Below are positions 53,500-64,000 of a stretch of DNA of 64,000 nucleotides, piece after piece. This DNA is from Cordilura impudica. Its lineage: Eukaryota; Arthropoda; Insecta; Diptera; Scathophagidae. The first letter of the stretch is position 1; each line of letters begins with the position of its first letter. The DNA lies in NCBI GenBank assembly GCA_963682025.1, contig OY821521.1:52742261-52806260 (forward strand), in the 5' to 3' direction. The notes beneath the pieces were generated by a model. The model made no database searches. It was not told the DNA's origin and worked only from the letters and a program-made list of their open reading frames with translations. The translations under genes were made by a program, and so were the position numbers.

Positions 53500-54840
53500 A
53501 TTGTATTTCAGAAAACATCAATTGATTTTCAGAAATAATCAATTGCATATCAGGAATTATTCAACTTATTTTAGATATAATCAATTGTATTTCAGAAAGT
53601 ATCAACTGTATTTCAGAAAGCATCAATTGAATTTCAGAAATTATCAAATGTATTTCAGAAAGTATCAAATGTATTTCAGAAAACATCAATTGAATTTCAG
53701 AAAGTATCAAATGTATTTCAGAAAACATCAGTTGATTTTCAAAAATTATAAAATGTATTTCAGAAAAAATCAATTGTATTTCAGAAAATATCAATTAAAT
53801 TTCAGAAAGTATTAATTATATTTCAGAAAACATCAATTGCTTTTTAGAAATAATCAATTGTGTTTCAGAAAACATCAACTGAATTTCAGAAAGTATCAAT
53901 TATATTTCAGAAAACACCAATTGGTTTTCAGTTGCATTTCAGAAAGTGTCAATTGTATTTCATAAAGTATCAATTGTTTTTCAGAAAACATCAATTGATT
54001 TTCAGAAAGTATCAATTGTATATCAGAAACCATCAATTGATTTTCAGAAATAATCAATTGAATTTCAGACATTATTGTACTTATTTCAGAAATTATCAGT
54101 TGTATTTCAGAAAGTATCAACTGCATTTCAGCAAACATCACTTGAATTTTAGACAGTGTCAAATGTATTTCAGAAAATAACAATGGATTTTCAGATATAA
54201 TCAATTGTATTTCAGAAAATAGTAGTTGATTTTCAGAAAGTATAAATTGTATTTCAGAAAACATTAATTGAACTTCATAAAGAATCAATTGTACTAGTAT
54301 AGCCCAGCACTCGAAATTCGAGTGCAAATTTTAGGAAATATTATTTCTTCATTATATTTTTGTCTTCCAATATTTTTTTAATCTACATATATAAAAAATT
54401 TCTGAATATTTAAATGAGCCTAAAGGTATGTCAATCAATTTTAGCAATTCACAATTCAACAAAGAGCGTCTGATATATAATTTAAATCATTCGCATTAAC
54501 AGGGTGTAACGAATTATTATAAATAATAAATATTTTATTTTATTTAATTTAATATATTTTTAAGGCAGATTAAACATAAAATTTATCATTCTCAGCTTCT
54601 CCTCCATATGATCTATAACTATGCCAATTTTCACACTCCTCCGTGCGCGCATATTGCTTAAAAAGGGAACTAAAATTTACCTTCACGTAATAATATATAG
54701 ATTTCAGAAAACATCAGTTGATTTTCAGAAAAAATCAATTGTATTCCAGAAAATTTCAGAATGTATCAATTTTATTTTAGAAAGTATCAATTGTATTTCA
54801 GAAAGTATCAAATGTGTTTCTGAAATCAAGTGTATTTCTG
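53500..54840 (+). repeat. 21-bp tandem array (TTTCAGAAAG..CAATTGTA)
   Basis: More than 40 units, interrupted by a Helitron. Units vary mainly at the AAGTATC/AAACATC position, giving two alternating unit types. Open frames on both strands are artefacts of the 21-bp period. Confidence 0.9.
54294..54701 (-). mobile_element. non-autonomous Helitron, subfamily B (copy 2)
   Basis: On the plus strand A|CTAGTATAGCCCAGCACTCG.. to ..TAATAATATATAGA|T. Its removal joins CAATTGTA to TTTCAGAAAA, which is exactly the junction of two 21-bp units. This gives a clean demonstration of insertion between A and T with no duplication. Confidence 0.9.
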
Positions 54841-55071
54841 AAACACATTTAATGTTTTCTGAAATGCATTTGTATTTCAGAAATACATTTGATACTTTCT
54901 GAAATATATTTAATACTTTTTGAAAATAAATTCATGTTTTCTGAAATACAATTAATTATTTCTAAAATTCAATTAATGTTTTCTGAAATACAATTGATAC
55001 TTTCTGAAATACAATTGATACTTTTTGAAAAACAATCGATATTTTCTGAAATACGATTGGAAAAGGTGTAG

Positions 55072-56440
55072 CTGATTTGCGTGCAATAAGAAATATCAGG
55101 TAATAACTATCTAACAAGTATGTTTAATGAATTATCGTATTTCAGTTATTTTTTATTATTAAAATAATGTGCTTATTTTAATTTAGTAGCTTCATTAAGA
55201 CGGAAATGAAATAAGGAACTTATATAGAGTGAAAACTGTATTTTGCTAAGTAATATGCAGAAAATTCTAGACAAAAAAAAAACAATTTTATTAATGGTTC
55301 AAAAACCAAAACTACAATAGCTTTCTATTTTTTACACAGCTTACTATACAGCCAAGTAAAGTACGACCGTATTGAAAATAAATATTGAATAATTTAATAA
55401 ATTAAGAAATATAGATATTTTTCACTATTGTTTTTTTTCTTTAATTTCGAAAAGCAAAATGTATTTGATTTATAAAAAATGTGTATTGATTAATTGTCGA
55501 CCCAATTAGTTTGCAATGGCTACTTCACCAATTGCACTATCAAATTTGCATATCCACTTGGGAATACAAAAAAATCAACTTTTACTATTGATCTGTTCTT
55601 TGGATTGATGACAAATGGTATGCTATAGTCTAAAATTAATTTCCAATAAACCAAGTGACATAAGTAAATACATTGCTATCTAAAGTTCCTCAGAAATTGT
55701 AAGGAAATTGAAAAAGCTTTAAATGTTTAAATATTTATCTTGTTGAATTCTATAAACGTTTATAAATTGAAGTTATTGTACAAACGCAATAAATAAATCA
55801 TACTTGTTGCCATTGGCTTTATGCACATTATAAATAGGAACCCATTAAAATTGCTTTGCACGTCCAAACGTATTTATTATTATTTAAATGGACACGTTTT
55901 GCGATAATAACTTAGATTCAAAAGGTAAAACAAACACAATTAAACCACAAATGTCTAATATATTTTTATCTTTTAAAACGTTGAAATAAAATAATAATTG
56001 AAATTTCATCTGTCTACAAGTAATGAAAATTCTTTCAAATTAAGAATACTAAGAAACAATTTGTTTGTTAAGGAGCAGTTTTATTGTTGCTCTTCCACAT
56101 TGGAGGGTTAATTTTTAATTTTAGTTTGTTTATTTTTCCTATAGGCAAACATTTTAACTTTACAACATTATGTTGAAAATTTCATGAGAAACATATTTAA
56201 ATTATATAAAAAAACCTCTTAAATACAACAACATATTTTGCCGAATAATGTGCTAAAAGTTACATAGATGAAAGTTACATAGATAAACTTGAAATTTTAA
56301 TATGTAGGCTTCCCCACTGGCATCAACATCAACCACAAAAGAAAAATTTAATACTAAGGGTGTAAAAATGATAAAAAAGAAGTACAAAATAGTTTTTTCT
56401 ACATATCGGCCTTATAATTATAACAATTTTAATTGGTTGA
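55072..56440. other. no gene recognised
   Basis: About 1.4 kb of AT-rich DNA without a believable frame, RNA gene or repeat. Confidence 0.4.
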
Positions 56441-57716
56441 TTCTTAAAAAAATGCCTTTAAAAAAAAACTACTAAGTACATGTATCTTTTCTTAAAAAAG
56501 CTCATTCTCCTAAAAAGTACATTCTCTCAAAAATTTCATATTCCTAATAAAATAACTTTTCTTAACAATAAATTTTTTTTTACAACATTTATCTTATCTT
56601 AAAAAAAGTATTTGTTCTAAAAGAAGTTCATTTCCTTAAAATAAGTACTTTTTCTTAAAAAACTACCATTTCTTAAAAAGTACCTATTATTAAAAAAGTA
56701 CATTTTCTTAATAAAGTATCAAGATTCTTTTTTCTTAAAAATATACTCCGACTTGGAGGAGTTTTGGGAAAAATTTAGTCGAATTTTGAGGGACTTTTTC
56801 TATAGAAAAATTTTACTCCGAAAATTTACTCAGAATATGGTGGAATTAAACTATATATAGAAAAACTTGATCCGAATTCGAAAAAGGTTAACTATAGCAA
56901 AATTTACTCAGGTTTTGAGGGCATTTTTAACATATCAAAATTTACTCCGAATTTGGGTACTTTTCTACCGAAAATATTCTCCGAAAGTTTCAATAAACAA
57001 ATTTTTTCTGAATTTAAATAAATTTTTATTGAAAAAAAATCCTCCGTATTTAAAACATATTTATTTAGTAAATTTAATCCAAATATGAGGAATTTTTTCA
57101 ATAGAATGATTTACTCCGAATTAAAAGAAAACTTTCAATTTACTGCAAGATTAACGAAATTTTTCTGTAGAATATATAGTGTCAATTTAATTGAATCTTC
57201 TCAAATTTAATTTGCAATAAATTTGTATATAGATAAGTTACCTTCGAATTTTTGAAAAGTTTATCGTATTTTTTTTACTTAATACATTCTCCTAAAAAGT
57301 ACATTCTCTTAAAAAAGTACATATTCCTAATAAAATAACTTTTCTTAACAATAAATTTTTTTACAAAATTTATCTTATCTTAAAAAAAGTATTTGTTCTT
57401 AAAGAAGTTACTTTCCTTAAAATAAGTACTTTTTCTTAAAAAAGTACCATTTCTTAAAAAGTACCTATCCTTAAAAAAGTACATTTTCTTAATAAAGTGT
57501 TTTTTCATAAAAAGGGACTTTTTCTTTAAAAAAATCACATATATTAAAAAATTACCTTCTCTTCAAAAGTGCATTTGTTAAAAATGTGAATTTTGTTAAA
57601 AAAGTAACTTTGCTTAAAAAGTACCTTTTCTCAAAAAAGTAAATTTTCTTAAAAAGTACATTTATTAAAAACTGTCTCCTCTTAAAAAAATACGTTTTAT
57701 TAAGAAGGCACTTATG

Positions 57717-57793
57717 CACCCAATCCTTCTTTTACACGGTAGATACGTTCCATAAAACACTGTGTAAGAAAGACCGTGTAAAAAGGATTGGGT
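57717..57793. repeat. 77-bp hairpin inside the array
   Basis: CACCCAATCCTTCTTTTACACGGT (abridged) at 57717-57740 pairs with ACCGTGTAAAAAGGATTGGG..TG at 57772-57793, leaving a loop of about 31 bp. It is GC-richer than its surroundings and is probably a tiny MITE or foldback. Confidence 0.7.
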
Positions 57794-58447
57794 GTATAGT
57801 AAAAAAACACCTTTTCTTAAAAAAGTTCATTTTCTAAAAGTAAGTGAATTTTCTTAAAATAAATAACTTGCTTGAAAAAAGGTACTTTTCTTAAAAAAGT
57901 ATATTTAAAAAAAAAAACACATTTATTAAAAAATTAAATTCTCTAAAAAAAGTACGTTTCATTAAAGAGGCACATATTATAAAAAAACACCTTTTCTTAA
58001 AAAAGTTTCTTTTCTTAAAAAGGTAATTTAAAAAGTTAATTTTCTTAAAATAGTACCTTTTTTAAAAAACTACCTTTGCTTCAATAAAGTACATTTCCTT
58101 AAAAAATCGCATATATTAAAAAACTACCTTCTCTAAAAGAAGTACATTTTATTAAAATATTTCATTAAGAAACTACATTTTCTTAAAAAAGTACCATTTC
58201 TGAAAGAAGTAGCTATTTTAGAAAGCCCATTAATAAAAAAGTAAAAAAAATCACATTCATAAAAAAAAAAAAAATTTCTTAAAAAAGTTCCTTTTCCTAA
58301 AAAAGTGTATTTTTTTTAAATAAATACTATTTCTGAAAGAAGTGTCTAATCTTAAAAGAGCAAATATATTAAAATATACATTTTCTTAAAAAGTACCTTT
58401 TCCTAAAAAAACACAATTATTAAAAACCCAAATTTTCTTAAAAATTT

Positions 58448-58647
58448 NNNNNNNNNNNNNNNNNNNNNNNNNNNNNNNNNNNNNNNNNNNNNNNNNNNNN
58501 NNNNNNNNNNNNNNNNNNNNNNNNNNNNNNNNNNNNNNNNNNNNNNNNNNNNNNNNNNNNNNNNNNNNNNNNNNNNNNNNNNNNNNNNNNNNNNNNNNNN
58601 NNNNNNNNNNNNNNNNNNNNNNNNNNNNNNNNNNNNNNNNNNNNNNN
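58448..58647. other. assembly gap (200 N)
   Basis: Exactly 200 undetermined bases in the degenerate array. The round number suggests a placeholder, so the real array length is unknown. Confidence 0.98.
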
Positions 58648-59047
58648 TACCTTTGCTTAAAAAATAACTTTCCTCAAAAAATCGCATTTATTAAAAAATT
58701 ACCTTCTCTTAAAGAAGTACATTTTACTAAAATATTTCATTTATTAAGAAGCTACTACCGTAGTTATTAATAAAGTAACTTTCGTAAAAAAATCACATTA
58801 AAAAAAATTAAAAAATTTTCTTAAAAACGTTCCTTTTCCTAAAAAAGTGTATTCTCTTAAATAAATACCATTTCTGAAAGAAGTGTCTAATCTAAAAAGA
58901 GCAAATATATTAAAATGTACATTTTCTTAAAAAGTACCTTTTGCTAAAAAACACATATATTAAAAAACTAAATTTTCTTAAAAATGTATTAAAAAAATAC
59001 ATTTTCTTAAAAAACTACCTCTTCTTATAAAGCACATTATATATAAT

Positions 59048-59412
59048 CTAGCAGATTCCAGAGCTCGAAATTCGAGTGCAAGTTCTAGACAATTTTATTT
59101 TTCATCTTAGCTAATTCACAATCCAACGCTTTTTTGGTTTATTATTGTGAATGAAGAAAACAAACTCATTAACAAACACATCAACAAATTAAATAAACAC
59201 ACACATAGCATATGTATAATATTATGTATATGGTAGTAGCAACTTTAAATGCAATTTACTCAAAATGAAGGAAAAAATTTAAAAATTTGTAAATTTGGTG
59301 AACAGCTTAAAAGAAATACCTTTCAACTAATATACGTTTGGTCAAAATCGGGATAAAACGGTAGAACAAAATATCGATAACAAGAAATCGCCTAGCCTAT
59401 TAATATTATAGA
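59048..59412 (-). mobile_element. non-autonomous Helitron, subfamily A (copy 7)
   Basis: On the plus strand CTAGCAGATTCCAGAGCTCG to CCTATTAATATTATAGA|T. The base before CTAG is T rather than A; otherwise it is typical. It is inserted in the 17-19-bp array. Confidence 0.8.
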
Positions 59413-60030
59413 TAATGCCTAAAAAAGTAAATTTTCTTAAAAAGGGATATTTTATTAACAGAGTCCTTTTTCTTAAAATAGTACATTTTCTTATAAAAGT
59501 ACATTCTCTAAAGAAGTAAATTCTCTTAAAGAAGCACATTTTCTTAAAAAAGCCCCATTTCGTAAAAAAATCGGATTTATTATAAAACTAATTTTCTTAA
59601 TAAAGTGTGTTTTCTTAAAAAATTACAATTTCTGAAGGAAGTGCGCTTTCTTAAAAAACACACTTATTAAAGAGGTATCTTTTGTTAAAAAAATGCATTT
59701 TCTTAAAAAGGCATACATAATAAAAAGTACCTTTTGTTTATAGAGTACCTTTTCTTAAAAATATGCCTTTTCCTAAGAAAGCGCATTTATTAAAAAGGGC
59801 ATTTTCTCAAAAAAGTATTTTTTCTTAAAACAGTCTCTTTTATAAAAAAACGTGATTTTCTTAAAACGTACATTTCCGAAATAATTACCTTTTCTTAAAA
59901 AAAAACAAAAAAAAAAAAAAAACATTTTCTAACACAATTTTTTTAAATATCGTTTTAAAACAGTATCTTTTTGCAACAAAATATCTTCTTCGTAAGAGAG
60001 TACATATTCTGAATAATGGAATTTTTTTTT
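59413..60030. repeat. degenerate 17-19-bp array, continued
   Basis: Same unit type as 56440-59047 (TTTTCTTAAAAAAG phrases), fading after about 59950. Confidence 0.75.
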
Positions 60031-60044
60031 AAAGAAGTACTGAA

Positions 60045-60300
60045 GATAATTTTCTCATAGCTGGGGCATAAAGAAGTGTTTAAGTCGCGATTTTATGAGA
60101 ATAACTGAACCTCCGCATGCTCTATCCTAGGGTCATTAGTGTCATGCAAAGTACATCCTAGTATTGAGAAAAAAAACACATGTTGTTAGATGGGCCTCAG
60201 AAACAAGCATTATGTCAATATTTTTGTTTCCGAGCAAGTAATCAAGTTCGTCTTTCAGATTGTTCACGGTTTATTCAGCACAGCTTGCAACAGCATTTCT
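60045..60300 (-). pseudogene. Jockey-type LINE endonuclease fragment
   Basis: The minus strand reads NNLKDELDYLLGNKNIDIML, VSEAHLT, then in shifted frames TLHDTNDPR-like text and HAEVQLFS / SHKIAT / FFMPQL-like pieces. This matches the start of a Jockey AP endonuclease ('..L...L...NIDIMLISE.HLT..'). A stop precedes it and there are at least two shifts. Confidence 0.6.
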
Positions 60301-60307
60301 TGCATCA

Positions 60308-60619
60308 TTTATAATATTAATAGGCTTGGCGACTTCTTGTGACTAATGTTTGGTTCTACCGTTTTATTCAGATTTGGACCGAACGTATATTATTTGAAAG
60401 GTATTTCTTTTTAGCCGTTTTGCAGATTTATAGATTTTTAAATTTTTTCCTTTATTTTGAGTAAATTGCATTTAAAATTGCTACTAACACATACATAAAA
60501 TTACACATATGCTATGTGTGTTTTATTAAATTTGCTAATCTGTTTGTTAATGAGTTTATCTTTATTCACAATAATAATAAACCATAAAAGTGTTGGTTTG
60601 TGAATTGGCTAAGTTGAAA
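60308..60619 (+). mobile_element. non-autonomous Helitron, subfamily A (copy 8), 3'-truncated
   Basis: Starts A|TTTATAATATTAATAGGC (the C of the terminal TC is changed) and runs to GAATTGGCTAAGTTGAAA. The 3' hairpin and CTAG are missing, replaced by the repeat starting AACAAGTAAG at 60620. Confidence 0.75.
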
Positions 60620-60675
60620 AACAAGTAAGAGTGTTAAATTCGGCTGTGCCGAATCTTTGATACCCTCCACCTCGG
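60620..60675 (+). mobile_element. start of a sister repeat family (AACAAGTAAG..ATTCGGC..GCCGAAT)
   Basis: AACAAGTAAGAGTGTTAAAT, then the palindrome ATTCGGCTGTGCCGAAT and ATACCCTCCACC. It shares the AACAAGTAAG start and a following palindrome with the mini-me-like family, but the rest differs. The 3' limit is unclear, possibly near 61070. Confidence 0.55.
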
Positions 60676-62272
60676 TTTGAGTCTTGATAATAAATGTAAA
60701 TGAAAAAGTAAACAATTTGTTAAACTTAATACCAAATTATTTCAGCAAATTCTTTGGGTTGGTTTTCTTCTTTTCTATTATTTCGGATATATTTCGGTGT
60801 TTGCTTTTTGGTCATCGTGGTTGCTGATCGGCATGCATTTTGGTTATATACCTATATGCATGCGTTTCCGGTTATATGACATAACTTCTCGTTTAATTTA
60901 GTTTTTGCTAATTAAATAGCTCGCCCTAACCTCCATTGCAAAGGTAATGGTTGTGTAGAGTGGCTATATGCATTAAATCGTGCTAATTGGAGATGGCTGT
61001 ATAGTTTCTTTTAACTGGTCAAATATTTCTTCATTGTGGCCATATAGGTCGGATGGAGTAACAAAATAATAACCAAAAAAAAAAGCTCTCTCAACTTTTT
61101 TTTAAAATATTGCCATATTTTGAAAACATAGAGAATAAATTTATAATAATAAATAATCAAATTAGGGATGAAAAACGCAAAAAACGAAAAGTCCCAAACA
61201 TTTTAAATAAAATAATTTAATGTTATCTTTATTTTCTGAAAAACTTCAAAATTTCATCCAAAAAAAATTGTGAAAATTTATATATAAAAAATAACATTCT
61301 CATAAAATTACGTTTACTTATGTAACAATTTTTATGTTAACAATTCTTAAATATCATTTGAGGTTTTCTTAAATTCATTGAATTTAAATTAATATCGACA
61401 AATCTGTTTTTCTATTTATTTAAATTGTAAAGGAGTGGCATCTCTGTCAAAATAAGCGAAAAACACAAAGAATAGAAAAAAACAAATTACTTCGTGTTGA
61501 CAGGATGATTTTATGTTTATGTTTAATATCTTTATTTTTTTTACTAATATTTCTGTTTATTTATTTGAAAATGAAATAATGAATTGAAATGCTATTTAAT
61601 TTTTTAATTTATATAAAAAAGTTTTTTAATTAAAGCAAAATATTTTCACTATTTCATGATTTTTATTTATGTATGACGACATTTCAACCTAAAAATTTAA
61701 GTTTTTATCGATTGGATAAACAACACAAAAATGGTTGTCGTTTAGATAACAACAACAGCTGACTTTAACAATAGCGAATATCGTTTCAAAATTTTACTGA
61801 TAATTTTGCAATTTTCTTTTTTTTTACAATTCGACTATCGTTAAGTTACTGAATCGCGGTACTGAAAAGTTATTAATATCTCCTGAATGGCAATATTTTT
61901 TTTAAATGTAAACATTTTTAAATGTAAAGATATTTCTAAATTTAAAATTATTATTTCCGACGTTTTGATATGATTTTCTGAAACTCAATTAATATTTTCT
62001 AATTTATAATTGGAAATTTTATTTTCAGTTTTTATTATAATTGATATTTTCTTAAATTTGAATGGAAAATTTAAAAAGTGAAATTTTGTATTTATGTGAA
62101 TAATAATGCTTTATTAATTATAAACAATTTTTAAAAATTAGATGTAATCGCAATCAGATATTTTATAGGTAAAGCAGAATAATAATTCTATATAACTATG
62201 TAGAACTGTTTTGTAAGCAAAAAACTCATTGACGAACTCGGTAACTCTATTTTGTAAAGACAACAAAAAGTT
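60676..62272. other. no gene recognised
   Basis: About 1.6 kb of AT-rich DNA. The first 400 bp may belong to the repeat starting at 60620. About 61975-62060 faintly recalls the 21-bp repeat unit (TTTTCTGAAACTCAATTAATA). No coding signal. Confidence 0.4.
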
Positions 62273-62852
62273 AACCCCCCAATCTCACATCACACTGAAA
62301 TTCTAAAATCGTTGTGTACGTATTATCAACGAAAAATTGTTCGAATTAGTCGAATCCATCGCCATTAAATTTTATGCTCAAACATCTGACTGCAATCTCA
62401 TTTTTAAAATGTTGTCGAAGCGTAAACTTGAAAAAATTTGTATACTTCTCTCTCTTATTTTATTTTAAGTAGAGTTACTAAGTTTATTATACAGGCACAT
62501 GTTTGAGGGAAAATGTTTACATTTATTATTATTAGTATTATTTTAATAATAGTTAATAATATTTATGCTCTATAATTAACAAACTTGCGTTTTTGTATGC
62601 GCATTTCAAAAAATAAATCATTATAATAGATTTAACAAGTTAAAACTTTAATTACAATTTTACAGGATCCAGTAAATTTGCATTAAATTTATAACAGGGT
62701 AACATTAATCATCGTTAGTGTCTGCCACTATTCGCACGAAAAATTTGGTGCCATTAGTGTGACCACTGCGGAAAATGTGTGTGTATTAGTAAAAAAAATG
62801 TGAGTGTATTGAGTTTTTCGAACTTGCAGTGTGATGTGAGATTGGTGGGTAA
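62273..62852. mobile_element. 580-bp MITE with about 28-bp terminal inverted repeats
   Basis: The left end TTAACCCCCCAATCTCACAT (on to CACACTG) is matched in reverse by CAGTGTGATGTGAGATTGGT..GGGTAA at 62826-62852. There is no coding capacity. The left flank TTAA next to CCC recalls piggyBac-type ends, but the right side reads GGGTAAT rather than GGGTTAA, so the superfamily is open. Confidence 0.7.
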
Positions 62853-63335
62853 TATGCCAAACTTATGTTCATATTTGTAAAAGAATAATGAAAAAACGTA
62901 TGAAATAAAAGACCAACCCGTGTATACTCTTAACATTGTTCTGTATGATATCTAGTTGAAAATATTAACATTCATGTTAAAATAGAAATAACTATTGCAA
63001 AGCTAATTAGAACAAACAAAAATTATGGCGGCATTTACTGTGGCATAGTCACGCTGAGCAAAATGAAGTGACACTCTGTTATACAAAAGAAATGTATTTT
63101 CCCCACAACAAAATACTGCAGAATTTTATGTAAATAAAATAACCGATTTATTTCTAACATGCAGTTACTATGAATATACATACATATATATAATATATGT
63201 ACATTATTTGTATTATTTAATATGTGTATGTATGTATATTTAAATATTACACACAAAAAATACAACATGAAACGTTATTTTTGTGTTTTTCTCTTTAAAT
63301 AAATTAATACATAAATTTTTTTGCTAAATTTACAT
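62853..63335. other. no gene recognised
   Basis: AT-rich; includes (TATATG)-like short runs near 63175-63245. Confidence 0.4.
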
Positions 63336-63951
63336 TTGGGCAATTCACAACAGGTGTTGTATATTGTATGTTGTATTGAAATACACAATACAATCATTTG
63401 TTGTGAACACTCAGTTGTATTTTCATATTGTAAAACGCTTTCTTTAGTAATTTTCGATCCAACGAGGAAAGATCGCTTCGTCGCTTCTGCTATTTTGTAT
63501 AAGAGAAAACACTTGTCAGTGTTTGCTTTTTGGTCGTGAGATGTACCCTGGAGTTTTAGTTACGTACCTCTTGCATTTTAATTTATAATGAAAAAAAAAT
63601 GTTAAATGTTTTGGTTGGTACTGAAAGAGAAAATACATACTAAAAATATAAACATTAATTTTTATATAAATAAACTTATCGATGTATTTGCGTTATTTGC
63701 CATATTTTATTTTATAATTATTTATGCTGATAATATTCTATGTATTTGTTTTTTCTTTTTCATAAAAACTGGCATTCACTTGGAACTGATATGTTATGAT
63801 ACAATATACAACATTTACTAAACATAGCAAATGAAGTTGGATCGTGTATCAGATTTTTCAGTGAAAATTACCAACAACAATTTTACACTATTGTAAAGTG
63901 ATACACGATACAAGAGATACAACGATACATTACCCATTGTGAATTGCCCAA
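63336..63951. mobile_element. 616-bp element with 15-bp perfect terminal inverted repeats
   Basis: TTGGGCAATTCACAA at 63336-63350 and its exact reverse TTGTGAATTGCCCAA at 63937-63951. Subterminal sequences also resemble each other (CAGGTGTTGTAT versus reversed TGGGTAATGTATCGTTGTAT), with ATACACGATACAAG-type repeats near the right end. Short frames inside have no family resemblance. No clear target duplication. Confidence 0.7.
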
Positions 63952-64000
63952 TTGTTTTTTTTATTAACAACTAGGTATTTTAGCATTATTTGCTTTAGAT

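Larger units (their letters stand above)
53486..55071. mobile_element. Foldback-like element made of 21-bp repeats (copy 2)
   Basis: Starts CTACACCTTTTCCAATTG and ends with the exact reverse, CAATCG-variant then ATTGGAAAAGGTGTAG. The left arm is a 21-bp array (53500-54290, continuing 54702-54840) and the right arm is the array inverted (about 54850-55050). Same family as 3817-5810. A subfamily B Helitron is inserted at 54294-54701. Confidence 0.7.
56440..59047. repeat. degenerate tandem array, about 17-19-bp unit (TTCTTAAAAAAGTACAT type)
   Basis: Phrases such as TTTTCTTAAAAAAGTACC and TTTCTTAAAAAGTACATT recur head to tail over more than 2.5 kb with substitutions and length changes. About 56740-57250 carries the other array type (ACTCCGAA..ATAGAAAAATTTACTC) as an island. 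A run of 200 N interrupts it at 58448-58647. It continues after the Helitron at 59048-59412. Confidence 0.8.

Noticed and set aside
56440..60030. Repeated AAGTACATTTTCTT phrases as a telomeric or centromeric satellite
   Set aside because: Units are too degenerate and irregular to call a known satellite; kept as a degenerate array.
63321..63821. Frames at 63321-63539 and 63606-63821
   Set aside because: They lie within a TIR element, are short and AT-biased, and resemble nothing I know.

Overview
The window looks like repeat-dense intergenic DNA from a higher fly, probably a calyptrate (blow fly, house fly, stable fly or a relative). The basis is very high A+T, fly-type interspersed repeats carrying (GGAC)n runs, a Penelope-like element, and Jockey/CR1-type LINEs, mariner and Tc1 relics. 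I found no host protein-coding gene, no rRNA and no intact tRNA gene. The species call is an inference from repeat content.

Layout. 1-3200: three copies of a mini-me/DINE-1-like repeat and a diverged foldback holding a fragment of a widespread arthropod repetitive gene. 3817-5810: a Foldback-like element built of 21-bp tandem repeats, with two head-to-head copia fragments inside. 6012-7632: small Helitrons and LINE debris. 7633-15030: a decayed copy of an arthropod repetitive gene, split by a Helitron (9021-14855) that is itself split by a CR1/Jockey-type LINE (9150-13136). 16000-22640: a Jockey-type LINE split by a small Helitron and by a 3.9-kb element with a kilobase-scale AT-rich core and a near-perfect 306-bp-arm foldback. 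22641-25750: mostly nothing recognisable, plus a Tc1 relic. 25751-34625: a second AT-core element, then a mariner copy split by a LINE and by mini-me-like copies, one nested in another. 35132-38960: a MITE, a possible Helitron start, a three-level nest (mini-me, Helitron, foldback) and a Tc1-type relic. 39015-41470: two LINE fragments head to head. 42727-46020: a Penelope-like element with an 825-codon ORF (reverse transcriptase plus GIY-YIG), flanked by 632-bp inverted arms with hammerhead-like cores. 46111-49530: a small Helitron and a LINE split by another. 50016-50717: a second arthropod repetitive-gene fragment. 50760-60030: degenerate tandem arrays, a second 21-bp Foldback-like element, and a 200-N gap. 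60045-63951: LINE debris and two further TIR elements.

How it fits together. Almost everything is transposon on transposon. The clearest pattern is a family of about 380-bp non-autonomous Helitrons (eight copies of subfamily A, two of subfamily B). Most start TC next to A and end hairpin-CTAG next to T, and at several sites removing the copy restores the interrupted sequence exactly. The less explained material is the kilobase AT cores (including two homogenised heptamer blocks), the 21-bp-repeat foldbacks, the possible link between the big foldback and Penelope termini, and fragments of arthropod repetitive gene families that appear to share one architecture.
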